Position numbers and translations under genes: made by a program. 64,000 bases of DNA from the NCBI RefSeq assembly GCF_003987145.1, contig NZ_PIPL01000004.1, positions 1-64,000 on the forward strand, in the 5' to 3' direction. The stretch is from Aliidiomarina minuta (GTDB lineage: Bacteria > Pseudomonadota > Gammaproteobacteria > Enterobacterales > Alteromonadaceae). Shown here piece after piece: positions 44,182 through 53,717 of this stretch; the stretch's first letter is position 1, and each line of letters starts with the position of its first letter. The notes beneath the pieces were generated by a model. The model worked only from the letters and a program-made list of their open reading frames with translations, had not been told where the DNA came from and ran no database searches.

Positions 44182-46206
44182 ATGAGTCATCCATATCCGC
44201 ATATCTTCGAGCCTCTTGATTTAGGCTTTACCCGTTTAAAAAACCGAGTTCTGATGGGCTCTATGCACACTGGGCTGGAAGAAGCCAAGGGTGGGTTTGA
44301 GAAAATGGCTGCTTTTTATGCTGCTCGTGCCCGGGGTGGCGTAGGTCTGATTGTGACCGGTGGTATTAGCCCAAACTTTCGTGGCCGTCTGACGCCTCAT
44401 GGTAGCGAGTTAAGTCGCTTTTGGCACGTTAAAAAGCATCGGATTGTAACGGATGCGGTGCACCGGGAGGAGGGCAAGATTTGCCTGCAAATCCTGCATG
44501 CAGGGCGTTATGCTTTTCACCCTTTTAGTTTGGCACCCAGTGCTATTAAGGCACCTATTACCCCGTTTAAACCCAGACAAATGAGTGAGCGGCAGATTCA
44601 GAATACCATCCAACATTATGCGCGGGCGGCGCGACTGGCGAAAGAAGCCGGTTATGATGGCGTCGAAATTATGGGTTCTGAAGGCTATCTGATTAATCAG
44701 TTCCTTTGTGAACGCACTAATAAGCGTACTGACAAATGGGGTGGCAGCTTTGAAAAACGGATGCAATTGCCTCTCGAAATCATTAAAGCGGTACGTGAAG
44801 CTGCCGGTGAGGAATTCATTCTTATCTATCGTTTGTCGATGCTGGACCTGGTTGAAGATGGCCACAAACTGGAAGAAGTCATTCAGTTAGGCAAAGCGGC
44901 AGAGCAGGCGGGCGCGACCATTATCAATACAGGTATTGGCTGGCACGAAGCAAGAGTACCTACCATAGTGACGTCAGTACCCCGAGGGGCGTTTAGCTGG
45001 ATAACGGCGCGGCTGAAACAGGAGTTACAGGTGCCAGTGGTTGCCTGTAACCGCATTAACACCCCTGAAATAGCGGAGAAAATTCTTGCTGACGGCGAAG
45101 CTGATATGATTTCTATGGCTCGTCCGCTGCTGGCTGATCCTGATTTTGTCAATAAAGCTGAGCAGGGTGCGCCGGAACGTATTAATACCTGTATTGCCTG
45201 TAATCAGGCCTGTCTGGATCATGTGTTTAAGAACCAAAGAGCCACTTGCCTGGTGAATCCGCTGGCCTGTTACGAGACAGAACTGGTTATGCGTAAGGTC
45301 GACAGCGCAAAGCGCATTGCCGTGGTTGGCGCTGGCCCAGCAGGTATGGCTTTTGCCTGCTATGCAGCGGAACGGGGACATGAAGTGCATTTATTTGATC
45401 AGTCAGAGGTTATTGGCGGTCAGTTTAATTACGCCAAACAAATTCCCGGCAAAGAAGAATTTTACGAAACCATTCGTTATTTTGAACATCGCCTGCGTGA
45501 AACCGGTGTTGCTTTGCATTTAGGACAGTCGCAAAGTGCCGCAGGTTTGCAGAAAGGGCGTTTTGACGAGGTCGTATTGGCGACTGGCGTGAAGCCGCGG
45601 GATCTTGATATCCCGGGCGTTGATCTGCCGCATGTCATGAGTTATCTGGATGTATTGCGTGACCATAAAGAAGTGGGTCAGCGAGTGGCGGTGATCGGCG
45701 CCGGGGGCATAGGTTTTGACGTTTCTGAGTACATCACCACCACGGAATCGCCTTCGTTAGATCCTGATGAGTGGCATAAAATCTGGGGCATTGATAAGCA
45801 ATATAATAACCGCGGAGCTTTACTGGAACAGCGCCTGGCTGAACCTAACCCACGTCAGGTTTACCTGATGCAACGCAAGGAAAGCAAAGTCGGTAAAGGT
45901 TTGGGTAAGACCTCGGGCTGGGTGCACCGCACAACATTGCGCAATAAAGGCGTGAAAATGCTGAATGCCGTTACTTATCACCGGATTGTGCCTGAGGGTA
46001 TTGAAATTGAGCGGGACGGTGAGAAACAGTTACTAGCTGTAGACAATGTTATTGTTTGTGCCGGACAACTGCCACTGCGCCCTTTACAGAGCGAATTACA
46101 GTCAATGGGTATCAGCACCCACGTAATTGGTGGTGCTGACGTAGCTGCGGAACTCGATGCTAAGCGGGCTATTCGTCAGGGCGCTGAGCTGGCTGCTATA
46201 ATTTAG
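44182..46206 (+). CDS. fadH: 2,4-dienoyl-CoA reductase [NADPH]
   Basis: Removes a double bond from 2,4-dienoyl-CoA intermediates so unsaturated fatty acids can enter beta-oxidation. 674 aa (E. coli 672). N-terminal OYE-type FMN barrel, four Fe-S cysteines C337, C340, C344 and C356 (CIACNQAC...C), then two nucleotide-binding folds with VVGAGPAGM and VIGAGGIG. Shine-Dalgarno AGGAAT at the ATG. Monocistronic or followed by the glutamate dehydrogenase gene 79 nt on. Confidence 0.95.
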   Translation: MSHPYPHIFEPLDLGFTRLKNRVLMGSMHTGLEEAKGGFEKMAAFYAARARGGVGLIVTGGISPNFRGRLTPHGSELSRFWHVKKHRIVTDAVHREEGKICLQILHAGRYAFHPFSLAPSAIKAPITPFKPRQMSERQIQNTIQHYARAARLAKEAGYDGVEIMGSEGYLINQFLCERTNKRTDKWGGSFEKRMQLPLEIIKAVREAAGEEFILIYRLSMLDLVEDGHKLEEVIQLGKAAEQAGATIINTGIGWHEARVPTIVTSVPRGAFSWITARLKQELQVPVVACNRINTPEIAEKILADGEADMISMARPLLADPDFVNKAEQGAPERINTCIACNQACLDHVFKNQRATCLVNPLACYETELVMRKVDSAKRIAVVGAGPAGMAFACYAAERGHEVHLFDQSEVIGGQFNYAKQIPGKEEFYETIRYFEHRLRETGVALHLGQSQSAAGLQKGRFDEVVLATGVKPRDLDIPGVDLPHVMSYLDVLRDHKEVGQRVAVIGAGGIGFDVSEYITTTESPSLDPDEWHKIWGIDKQYNNRGALLEQRLAEPNPRQVYLMQRKESKVGKGLGKTSGWVHRTTLRNKGVKMLNAVTYHRIVPEGIEIERDGEKQLLAVDNVIVCAGQLPLRPLQSELQSMGISTHVIGGADVAAELDAKRAIRQGAELAAII

Positions 46207-46285
46207 CCAGGACTTTTGATCTGATCAGTCGTTACTGCGTATGCGTTAGTAAGGTACTTGAAAGCTAAAATAGATGAGGAAGCAG

Positions 46286-47593
46286 ATGGCAGATAAACAG
46301 AAGCATGCACCTGAAGTATTGAAAGATGCACAAAGTCGGTTAGAAGACATTTACGAGCGGCTGGATGTTTCTGATGATGCACGTCATCGCCTGGCGTTTC
46401 CGCATCGCCTGGCTCAGTTTTCGATACCTGTGCGCATGGACAATGGCTCTCTGCGTGTGTTTCAGGGCTGGCGAGTACAATATGATGTCACGCGCGGCCC
46501 GGCCAAGGGAGGCATCCGCTTTCATCCTGGCGTAAATGCTGATGAAGTGACCGCACTGAGTTTCTGGATGGCAATTAAGTGTGCTGCGGTAGATTTACCT
46601 TATGGCGGCGGTAAAGGCGGTGTGCAGTGCAACCCTAAAGAATTATCGCGTATGGAGCTGGAGCGCTTGTCCCGTGGCTATATGCGCGAAGTGTATGACA
46701 TCGTGGGTCCGGACATTGATATTCCGGCACCGGATGTGAATACCAATAGCACCGTTATGGGCTGGATGGCCGATGAATACTCGCTAATAGCACGTTGTCA
46801 GTGTCCGGGCGTTATCACGGGTAAACCTGTTGGCCTGGGAGGTTCTCAGGGACGGGTTGAGGCGACTGGTGAGGGCGCACTGCAAGTGCTTAATATCTGG
46901 GCACAGCGCAATGATAAAACCCCAAAAAATATGACAGTGGCGGTGCAGGGCTTTGGTAATGCTGGTTATCACTTTGCCCGAGCGGCTGCACGTGAGGGTT
47001 ATAAGGTCGTTGCGGTATCTGACTCTAAGGGGGCCGTGTATGCAAAGGAAGGCCTTGATGTGGAGGCGGTTTATCAGCATAAGAATGAAACCCGTGAATT
47101 GAAAGGCATCATTTATTGTGAAGATTCAGTCGGCGATGAAGAAGTGGGTAAACGCATTGATAACGCGGACCTTCTCGCTTTGGATGTTGATGTGCTGGCG
47201 CTGGCTGCACTGGAGAATGCCATTACTGACGAGAATGCCAGGGCGGTTAAAGCTCAGGTCATACTGGAAATCGCCAACGGACCTGTGACCGCTGCTGCTG
47301 ATGACATACTTGAAGAGCAACAAATTACAATACTGCCTGATGTGCTGGCGAATACCGGGGGTGTTATTGTCAGTTATTTTGAGTGGATTCAAAATCGCAC
47401 GGGGGACTACTGGAAAGCTGAGAAAGTCGGTCAGCGTATGCAGGAGCGCATAAGTGAGCAGGCTGATCTTATTTTTGCGCTGGCAGAAGAACAAAAGGTA
47501 AGTCCGCGCACGGCGACTTACATGCAGGGCATTAAACGCATTACTGAAGCTATGGACCATCGCGGATCACAACGCTTCTTTACGGGTGACTAG
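46286..47593 (+). CDS. Glutamate dehydrogenase (ELFV family)
   Basis: 435 aa, interconverts glutamate and 2-oxoglutarate plus ammonia. The catalytic-lysine segment PYGGGKGGV, DVNTNSTVMGWM, ITGKPVGLGGSQGRVEATG and the Rossmann GFGNAG are present. Size and motifs resemble the Bacillus RocG/GudB and archaeal type, which is usually catabolic, rather than E. coli GdhA. ATG 46286 has AGGAAG just upstream and is preferred over 46274. Confidence 0.9.
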   Translation: MADKQKHAPEVLKDAQSRLEDIYERLDVSDDARHRLAFPHRLAQFSIPVRMDNGSLRVFQGWRVQYDVTRGPAKGGIRFHPGVNADEVTALSFWMAIKCAAVDLPYGGGKGGVQCNPKELSRMELERLSRGYMREVYDIVGPDIDIPAPDVNTNSTVMGWMADEYSLIARCQCPGVITGKPVGLGGSQGRVEATGEGALQVLNIWAQRNDKTPKNMTVAVQGFGNAGYHFARAAAREGYKVVAVSDSKGAVYAKEGLDVEAVYQHKNETRELKGIIYCEDSVGDEEVGKRIDNADLLALDVDVLALAALENAITDENARAVKAQVILEIANGPVTAAADDILEEQQITILPDVLANTGGVIVSYFEWIQNRTGDYWKAEKVGQRMQERISEQADLIFALAEEQKVSPRTATYMQGIKRITEAMDHRGSQRFFTGD

Positions 47594-47615
47594 CCACTGT
47601 TAAACTTTGTTAAAG

Positions 47616-47650
47616 GCGTCGGTAGGTAACTGTCCGGCGCTTGTTATTTT
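47616..47650 (+). terminator. Possible terminator of the glutamate dehydrogenase gene
   Basis: GCGTCGG (47616-47622) pairs with CCGGCGC (47634-47640), allowing one G-U pair, and is followed by TTGTTATTTTGT. Placed 22 nt after the stop codon. The T-run is interrupted, so only moderately supported. Confidence 0.5.
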
Positions 47651-47699
47651 GTACGATCCGGTTAGCATAACCTTTTTCTGATTTTGAAAGGATGCACGG

Positions 47700-49241
47700 A
47701 TGACTCCTCGTTCACTTTTATATATACCTGTTTTATGCATAGTCGCTGCCTGCTCTGCTGAGCAACCACAAGTATTGCACTTCCAGCCAGATAACGAAGA
47801 AGAGCGTCGCTACCAATTTGTTTCTACCAGCCATATATCGAGTCGCGATGCTCATGATGGGGAACATAGTGAACGTATTCAACACACTGAATTTAAAACC
47901 TACCGGGTAAGCCAACGCGATGCGGATTCCGTTCAGCTCAACGTGCAACCGGACTATCTGCATGCGCAAGCTGACTCAGGCGTTGCCTTTGGCAGTGTGC
48001 TGGGAGCTACCACCGAAGCAGACAGGGTTCAGCTGGGCACTTTGGCGCAAGGTCGGGACATTGAGATTAGCTTTGCAGAGGGTCGTTTGTTGCACGCTTC
48101 GCCGGAGGCTTATACCCGAGCACGGCTGCTTTTAACGGGGACTTTGAATCAGATTCAGGAAGTATTGGCGCAGCCTGGGCTGGTTAGCGGCATGGCGCTG
48201 GAAGCGGGTGCTTCCCGCACTATCAAAGAGAACCGGCCTGAAGGTGTTCCTGGTTTCAGTTTAACTTTGGGAGAAGTGCGTCAGCATGATGCCAGTTTTA
48301 CTATTGAAGGCGATACTGACTCTGGGCAAGTTTATGGTCGCATGTGGATAGATCGTGAAACCGGCTGGCTGAATCGTGCCGGTGTGGTGCTAATTAGCAG
48401 CTTTCGTGACGACGGTTACCAAGGTGAAATACGCACTATTGCCTCGATAACCCAGGCGGAATGGCCTTATGCGGAACTTATGGAACATAGTTTAACCGAT
48501 GTTCCTATCGACTTTTCACCTCAGGCTGAGGATCTTGACCATCTTGTGACTGCGACTGAAGAGAGCATATTTGCTGAGTCGCAGGGCACTTTGCAACTTA
48601 ATGGCGATCGTTTTACGCTGACGTATTCGCATCCTCTGGAGGAGGCGGACGAAGCGGGACAGTTTAGCTTTACTCAGATGCAGGCTTTTGATGAACAGGG
48701 CGAGCTGCTGGATCTGGAGTTACAGGCACTGCGTCCGTATAGCTATCATGATGGTGACCAGGTGCTTACCATCGGAGAGGTTTTTCCGCTTGGCTGGGAA
48801 AACATTCAGGCTAATCTGGACCAGGTGCATAGCATTGAAGCTGAAGTTCAGTGGTTCCCTCAGGAACTGCAATTGATACCTATCGACGTGCCTCAGCAGG
48901 GTAGCAGCGAGCTTGAGCATGGCAATGCGCGGGCACGACTGCAGGCGACAGAGAATCCCCGTGAATTTGATCTTTATCTGTATCCTACTCAGCATAAGCT
49001 GTTTGGTTATCAGGTGTATGGCGCTGAGAGCGGGGTAATGCATGCGCTGGGTTTTGAAGGTGGCCCGGACTGGCTGAATGAGCGGGAACGGGAGGTGCTC
49101 AATGTACTTGAGCATGGCGAGTTCCCGACTCATCTTAGCCTGCAGTTTCGCAATGAGGTGCCGCAGCAGCTGCGGCTAGTGGCCTTTAGCATTGAGCAGG
49201 AAGCAAAGGCCCAGCAGAAGGTGCGTTTTGCCGTCGATTAA
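47700..49241 (+). CDS. Predicted lipoprotein, 513 aa, function unknown
   Basis: Lipoprotein signal with lipobox VAAC (C18). The first half (about 25-260) looks like a beta-rich domain similar in pattern to extracytoplasmic proteins of unknown function, with a YRVSQRDADSVQLNVQPDY segment; the second half (280-510) is also beta-rich, with LGFEGGPDWLNERE and ending QQKVRFAVD. No catalytic motif or family recognised. Its stop codon shares the palindromic TTAA with the stop of the convergent prpE. Confidence 0.8.
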   Translation: MTPRSLLYIPVLCIVAACSAEQPQVLHFQPDNEEERRYQFVSTSHISSRDAHDGEHSERIQHTEFKTYRVSQRDADSVQLNVQPDYLHAQADSGVAFGSVLGATTEADRVQLGTLAQGRDIEISFAEGRLLHASPEAYTRARLLLTGTLNQIQEVLAQPGLVSGMALEAGASRTIKENRPEGVPGFSLTLGEVRQHDASFTIEGDTDSGQVYGRMWIDRETGWLNRAGVVLISSFRDDGYQGEIRTIASITQAEWPYAELMEHSLTDVPIDFSPQAEDLDHLVTATEESIFAESQGTLQLNGDRFTLTYSHPLEEADEAGQFSFTQMQAFDEQGELLDLELQALRPYSYHDGDQVLTIGEVFPLGWENIQANLDQVHSIEAEVQWFPQELQLIPIDVPQQGSSELEHGNARARLQATENPREFDLYLYPTQHKLFGYQVYGAESGVMHALGFEGGPDWLNEREREVLNVLEHGEFPTHLSLQFRNEVPQQLRLVAFSIEQEAKAQQKVRFAVD

Positions 49242-51130
49242 CCGGTGTTTTCAAGAGCGGCTTCAATTTCCTTAAGGCTATCGGGATCATCGATAGTGGA
49301 CGGCACCTGATAGTCTTCCCCATCAACGATACTGCGCACTATTTTGCGCAGTATTTTTCCGGAGCGGGTTTTAGGCAGGCGTTTGACCGGCACGGCAATT
49401 TTGAAGCAGGCCAGTGCGCCTATGTGTTCGCGCACTAAGGCAACCAGCTCTTGCTGCAATTGTTCTGCACTCATATCAATACCATTTTTCATAATCACCA
49501 GACCCACGGGCTGCTGACCTTTGAGTGAGTCCTGTTTAGCGACAACGCAGCATTCAGCAACCGCTGGGTGACTGGCAACCACTTCTTCCATTTCCCCGGT
49601 AGACAGGCGATGTCCGGCGACATTGATGACATCATCGGTGCGCCCCATGATAAATATATAACCGTCCTCATCTTTATAACCGCCATCACCACTGGCATAA
49701 AAACCAGGGAACTGACGCAGGTAACCGCTTTGATAACGCGCCGGATTATTCCAGATAGTGGTCAGGCATCCCGGAGGCAAAGGCAGTTTTATCGCAATAT
49801 TTCCCTGCTCACCGTTTTTCACTGGGCCGCCGCTGTCGTCCAGAACCTGAATATCATACCCAGGTACTGGCACCGTGGCTGAGCCAGGTTTAACCGGAAG
49901 GCGTTCGATGCCGGTCAGATTGGCTGCAATTGGCCAGCCGCTTTCAGTCTGCCACCAATGGTCAATGACCGGACGTTTCAGTTTATCGCTGGCCCATTGA
50001 TAGGTGGGAGGGTCCAGACGTTCGCCGGCCATGAACAGCGTTTCCAGTACTGATAAGTCGTATTGCTCCAGCAGGGCTGCTTCCGGATCTTCTTTACGTA
50101 TAGCCCGAAAAGCCGTTGGAGCTGCAAAGATAGCTTTGACTTTGTAATCCTGGCAGACCCGCCAGAAAGCCCCGGCGTCCGGAGTGAAAACAGGTTTACC
50201 TTCATAAAGCACAGTGCTGCAACCCGCTAGCAAGGGTCCGTAGACTATATAAGAATGGCCGACTACCCAGCCAACATCGGAGGCGGTGAAAATGACATCG
50301 CCAGCGTGGCAGTTATAAATAGCCGACATGCTGTAATGCAGGGCGACGGCATAACCACCAGTATCGCGCACCACGCCCTTGGGTTTTCCGGTGGTACCGG
50401 ATGTGTAGAGAATATAGAGCGGATCAGCGCTGTTAACAGGCACAGGGTCGGCGTCAGTGGCATGCTGCATGGCGCTGTCCCAGTCCAGATCGCGACCAGG
50501 TTGCAATTGTGCTTCAACCTGCAGTTCAGGCGCTACCTGGCGCTGGTATATAATGCTGCACTCAGGCTTGTGACTGGCTTTTTGCAGTGCTTTATCAAGC
50601 AAGGGTTTATAAGGAATTAAACGTGTAACTTCAATGCCATGGGACGCGGAGATGATCACTTTAGGCTTGGCATCGTCAATGCGAATGGCCAGTTCGTGGG
50701 CGGCGAAACCACCAAATACAATGGAATGTATAGCCCCCAGACGGGCAACAGCGAGCATAGCTATCGCCGCCTGGGGGATCATCGGCATGTAGATAACGAC
50801 GGTGTCGCCTTTTTGCACGCCCTGTTTTTTTAATACCCCCGCAAAGCGGGCGACCTGGTCTTTAAGTTCAGCATAGCTGTAGGCCTGTTTCACTCCGGTA
50901 ACAGGAGAGTCATAAAAAATAGCGGTCTGCTCGCCACGGCCTTGTTCGACATGAAAATCCAGAGCCAGGTAACTGATATTGAGCTGACCGTCAGCAAACC
51001 AGTCAGGCGCAGTTTCATCGCTGCTTACTATCTGTTGCGGAAACTTATACCAGGCCAACTGGGAAGCCTGTTCCTGCCAGAATTGTTGAGGGTGGTGCAA
51101 TGCCTGCTGGTAGTGGTCGTGGTAGTTCAT
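49238..51130 (-). CDS. prpE: Propionyl-CoA synthetase (AMP-forming)
   Basis: Activates propionate to propionyl-CoA with ATP. 630 aa (E. coli PrpE 628) and matching PrpE rather than Acs in the N-terminal segment and WWQTESGWPIAANL region. ATP motif YTSGTTGKPKGVVRD, GDGGYKDEDGYIF and the acetylatable lysine in RSGKILR near the C-terminus. The rest of the methylcitrate pathway is not nearby. The 105-bp gap 51131-51235 holds no obvious terminator. Confidence 0.92.
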   Translation of the reverse strand: MNYHDHYQQALHHPQQFWQEQASQLAWYKFPQQIVSSDETAPDWFADGQLNISYLALDFHVEQGRGEQTAIFYDSPVTGVKQAYSYAELKDQVARFAGVLKKQGVQKGDTVVIYMPMIPQAAIAMLAVARLGAIHSIVFGGFAAHELAIRIDDAKPKVIISASHGIEVTRLIPYKPLLDKALQKASHKPECSIIYQRQVAPELQVEAQLQPGRDLDWDSAMQHATDADPVPVNSADPLYILYTSGTTGKPKGVVRDTGGYAVALHYSMSAIYNCHAGDVIFTASDVGWVVGHSYIVYGPLLAGCSTVLYEGKPVFTPDAGAFWRVCQDYKVKAIFAAPTAFRAIRKEDPEAALLEQYDLSVLETLFMAGERLDPPTYQWASDKLKRPVIDHWWQTESGWPIAANLTGIERLPVKPGSATVPVPGYDIQVLDDSGGPVKNGEQGNIAIKLPLPPGCLTTIWNNPARYQSGYLRQFPGFYASGDGGYKDEDGYIFIMGRTDDVINVAGHRLSTGEMEEVVASHPAVAECCVVAKQDSLKGQQPVGLVIMKNGIDMSAEQLQQELVALVREHIGALACFKIAVPVKRLPKTRSGKILRKIVRSIVDGEDYQVPSTIDDPDSLKEIEAALENTG

Positions 51131-51235
51131 ACCAGGCTCCTGTTATCTGTTTATACAATCAATAACTGTAGCGAACCTGGTAAGTGAATAAACTTAGACT
51201 TAAGGCTAACAGCCTATGTTTTCAGTTGATCCAGA

Positions 51236-51793
51236 TCAGCTTTGTGGTGGTTGAGTCTGCACAAAGGCGTCTTGCTGTTGTGCCAGGCTAAGCCAGTCCT
51301 GCAGTGCTGGGTAGGCGTTGAAATCAAGACGCTTGCGATACTCCGCCCACTCAATAAAACAAGCAAGACGAATACCCGCGTCATCCCAACTGAGTCCTTT
51401 TGCAGCCCGTTCCTGTAATGCTGCCAGGCAGCTTTCAATACGGTTAGCCTGGCGTTCTAAATAGGGATTGTTGGCGATATCAATGCCGCTGTTTTCTAAT
51501 AAAAACAGATTGATAGTACTGTCCAGAGCTGCGTTGACCAGGCAGAAAAGATCAAAAGACTCAGCGGTGGCACAGAATTCTTCGCCTGCCTGCTGGCGCA
51601 GGTATTTGATGATGCTTGCTGAGTCGTGTAAGTGAGTGCTTCCATCATGCAGGTAAGGGACCTTCTGAGTCGGTGATCCTGCAGCACTTTGCGTATAGTC
51701 AGTTTGCATGAACTCAAACGGTGTCTGAGTTTCAAGCAGCACGATACGGCAATGTCTGACAAAGGGAGAGGTATAACTTCCGAAAAGCTGCAT
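51236..51793 (-). CDS. Glutathione S-transferase family protein
   Basis: 185 aa. Thioredoxin-like N-terminal domain with FGSYTSPFVRHCRIVLLE and the glutathione-contact strand KVPYLHDGSTHLHDSASIIKYL, then an all-helical C-terminal domain. The site residue (Ser in TSPF) suggests a Beta/Zeta-like or YfcF-like class; substrate unknown. Two ATGs are adjacent; the second (51793) has the better spacing from AGGAG. Confidence 0.88.
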   Translation of the reverse strand: MQLFGSYTSPFVRHCRIVLLETQTPFEFMQTDYTQSAAGSPTQKVPYLHDGSTHLHDSASIIKYLRQQAGEEFCATAESFDLFCLVNAALDSTINLFLLENSGIDIANNPYLERQANRIESCLAALQERAAKGLSWDDAGIRLACFIEWAEYRKRLDFNAYPALQDWLSLAQQQDAFVQTQPPQS

Positions 51794-51928
51794 CATGTCT
51801 CCTGGTATGGGCTAATTGAATGAATCCTAATCATGCCACTGAACAGTGCCTTGCGAAAGCATATTTGCCTGTTTAAAAAGTAGCCACCTATACTGCGAGG
51901 TAAATAACAGAAAGGAGCGAGAGCAAAC

Positions 51929-53422
51929 ATGGCGTTGCACCCAAGACACCACCCTATTATCTATGTACGTGGCTTTGCAATGACGGAAGGCGCCCGGGAA
52001 AGCACAGTGGATACTCCGTATATGGGGTTCAATCAGGGCTCGACTCGGGTTCGTCAGCAATATGACCGGTCTTTTGAACATTATATTTTTGAATCACCGC
52101 TCATTCGGCTGATGAAAGAGTATGGCTATCAGGATGTGTATGCTGAAGGCATGAATCTGGCTGAGCCTTTGGATGAAGACGCGCCTTTTCAGCGTTTACC
52201 ACAAAAAAGCCTGATCATTCATCGCTATTATGAAAGCGAAGAAGAGGCTGTCAGTCAGAAACCATCCATAGTGGAAGCGGCGCAGCGCCTGTCTAAACTG
52301 ATTAATCGGGTGCGGTTGCAGGTTTGTGGTGACGATACTCAGGCCCAACAGGACTTTAAGCTGTACCTGGTAGCCCATTCTATGGGCGGTCTTATTTGCC
52401 GTTGTTTGTTGCAAAATGATGAAGCCGATCCTTATGAGTCAGCGAAATCAGTAGATAAGGTCTTTACCTACGGTACTCCACATAATGGCATTGAACTTAT
52501 GGGAATGAACGTACCTCGTTTTTTGGGTATTGGCGATGCGAATAACTTCAATCGCGACCGCATCGCAAACTATCTGAAAATCAAACCTGTGGAGGGTCGG
52601 GTCGATCACTTAAACGGACGTTTTCCTCCTGAGCGTTTTTGTTGCCTGGTGGGTACCAATCCGCGAGATTATAACCTGACCCGGGTGCTGGCCGGTAAAG
52701 CCAGCGATGGCCTGGTGACCATAGATAATGCAGCGATCCGTGACGCACCTCGCGTATATGCTTATTTAAGTCATAGCGGGCCTCAGGGCATGGTTAATTC
52801 ACGGGAGGGGTATGACAACCTGGTGCGTTTCCTGTTTGGCGACTACAAAATGCTGATCTGGATGCGCCCGCAGCAATTGCCGTTACCACCTGAGTTTAGA
52901 AAAAGGCATGAAGCAGGACGCAAAGTGCGGGGCTCTTATTTATTTCAGTGTTGCATAAAACCGCGTGGCGACGACCCTGTGCCTTTAAGTGAACGTTCAA
53001 TTGACCACTCCTCAGCGGTATTTCGTAGCTTTGATGAGTTACTAAAGCCGCAGAAAGTAGGCTTAAGCAAGCCTCATTCCCCCATTCTGGCCAGCGTATT
53101 CCTTGATTCTAAGCGTATTGAAGTAGGTAAAACTATGCTGCTGTCTGCGGATATTGTAGTGCGCAGTACTGATTTTCGTATTGATGGGCGTCGTATCAGC
53201 CGACGTCAGTTACCGGATGAAAACCTGTTTCGCGAAACCCTGAGCATTAAAGTCACGCTGAATAAGCAGGGCTGGGTTATCCGTTCGATCACAGCAGATG
53301 ACAACTGGGGCAGTGGTCGTGGGCAGCCGTTGTTAAAAGATGAGCAGGGGGAATATATTCAGCTAAGTAACCGAAAAGGTTTTCAGGCGCGCTTGTATGT
53401 CGACATGCAACGCTGGCAATAA
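51929..53422 (+). CDS. Alpha/beta-hydrolase (lipase/PGAP1-like), 497 aa
   Basis: No signal peptide, so probably cytoplasmic. The N-terminal 320 residues look like an esterase/lipase fold: HPIIYVRGF strand, nucleophile S151 in VAHSMGG, then YGTPHNGIELMG as in triacylglycerol lipases and PGAP1-type hydrolases. The C-terminal 170 residues (from about 325) form an extra domain I do not recognise, beginning after the MLIWMRPQQLP segment. AGGAG ahead of ATG 51929. Substrate unknown; single-gene unit. Confidence 0.8.
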   Translation: MALHPRHHPIIYVRGFAMTEGARESTVDTPYMGFNQGSTRVRQQYDRSFEHYIFESPLIRLMKEYGYQDVYAEGMNLAEPLDEDAPFQRLPQKSLIIHRYYESEEEAVSQKPSIVEAAQRLSKLINRVRLQVCGDDTQAQQDFKLYLVAHSMGGLICRCLLQNDEADPYESAKSVDKVFTYGTPHNGIELMGMNVPRFLGIGDANNFNRDRIANYLKIKPVEGRVDHLNGRFPPERFCCLVGTNPRDYNLTRVLAGKASDGLVTIDNAAIRDAPRVYAYLSHSGPQGMVNSREGYDNLVRFLFGDYKMLIWMRPQQLPLPPEFRKRHEAGRKVRGSYLFQCCIKPRGDDPVPLSERSIDHSSAVFRSFDELLKPQKVGLSKPHSPILASVFLDSKRIEVGKTMLLSADIVVRSTDFRIDGRRISRRQLPDENLFRETLSIKVTLNKQGWVIRSITADDNWGSGRGQPLLKDEQGEYIQLSNRKGFQARLYVDMQRWQ

Positions 53423-53483
53423 AGCTACTCTGCCGTTGAACCCTTATCAATTGTTAACTTTTTTCAATATCCGCGCAGGGTGC

Positions 53484-53717
53484 TTGCGTTTAACGATAAA
53501 ATCCGTATAGTTGCGCTTCCTCAAGGAAATGCCTGCTGTGAATTGCCGGTTACCCTTGAAATAGTCATGGGGTGACTACGCCTATCCAGTTGGCTTGCCG
53601 CAGAATCTGTTTTGCGCGATTCAAGCTCCAACCTTAAGTGCCGGGCGATGCCCTTATAATCGTGAGACTGTAGCGGAGTTGTCATTTGCTACAGCGTAAA
53701 ATAGTGTGAAAAATTAT
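53484..53717 (+). promoter_or_regulatory. deaD promoter and long structured 5' leader
   Basis: TTGCGT (53484-53489), a 16-nt spacer and TATAGT (53506-53511) make a good sigma-70 promoter, predicting a leader of about 200 nt. The leader has hairpins AGTCA/TGACT (53563-53577), GGGC/GCCC (53643-53653) and CTGTAGC/GCTACAG (53668-53694), plus an 11-codon ORF from ATG 53529 just after AAGGA. E. coli deaD also has a very long, cold-regulated leader. No strong Shine-Dalgarno precedes the deaD ATG. The stretch 53423-53483 shows nothing else. Confidence 0.6.
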
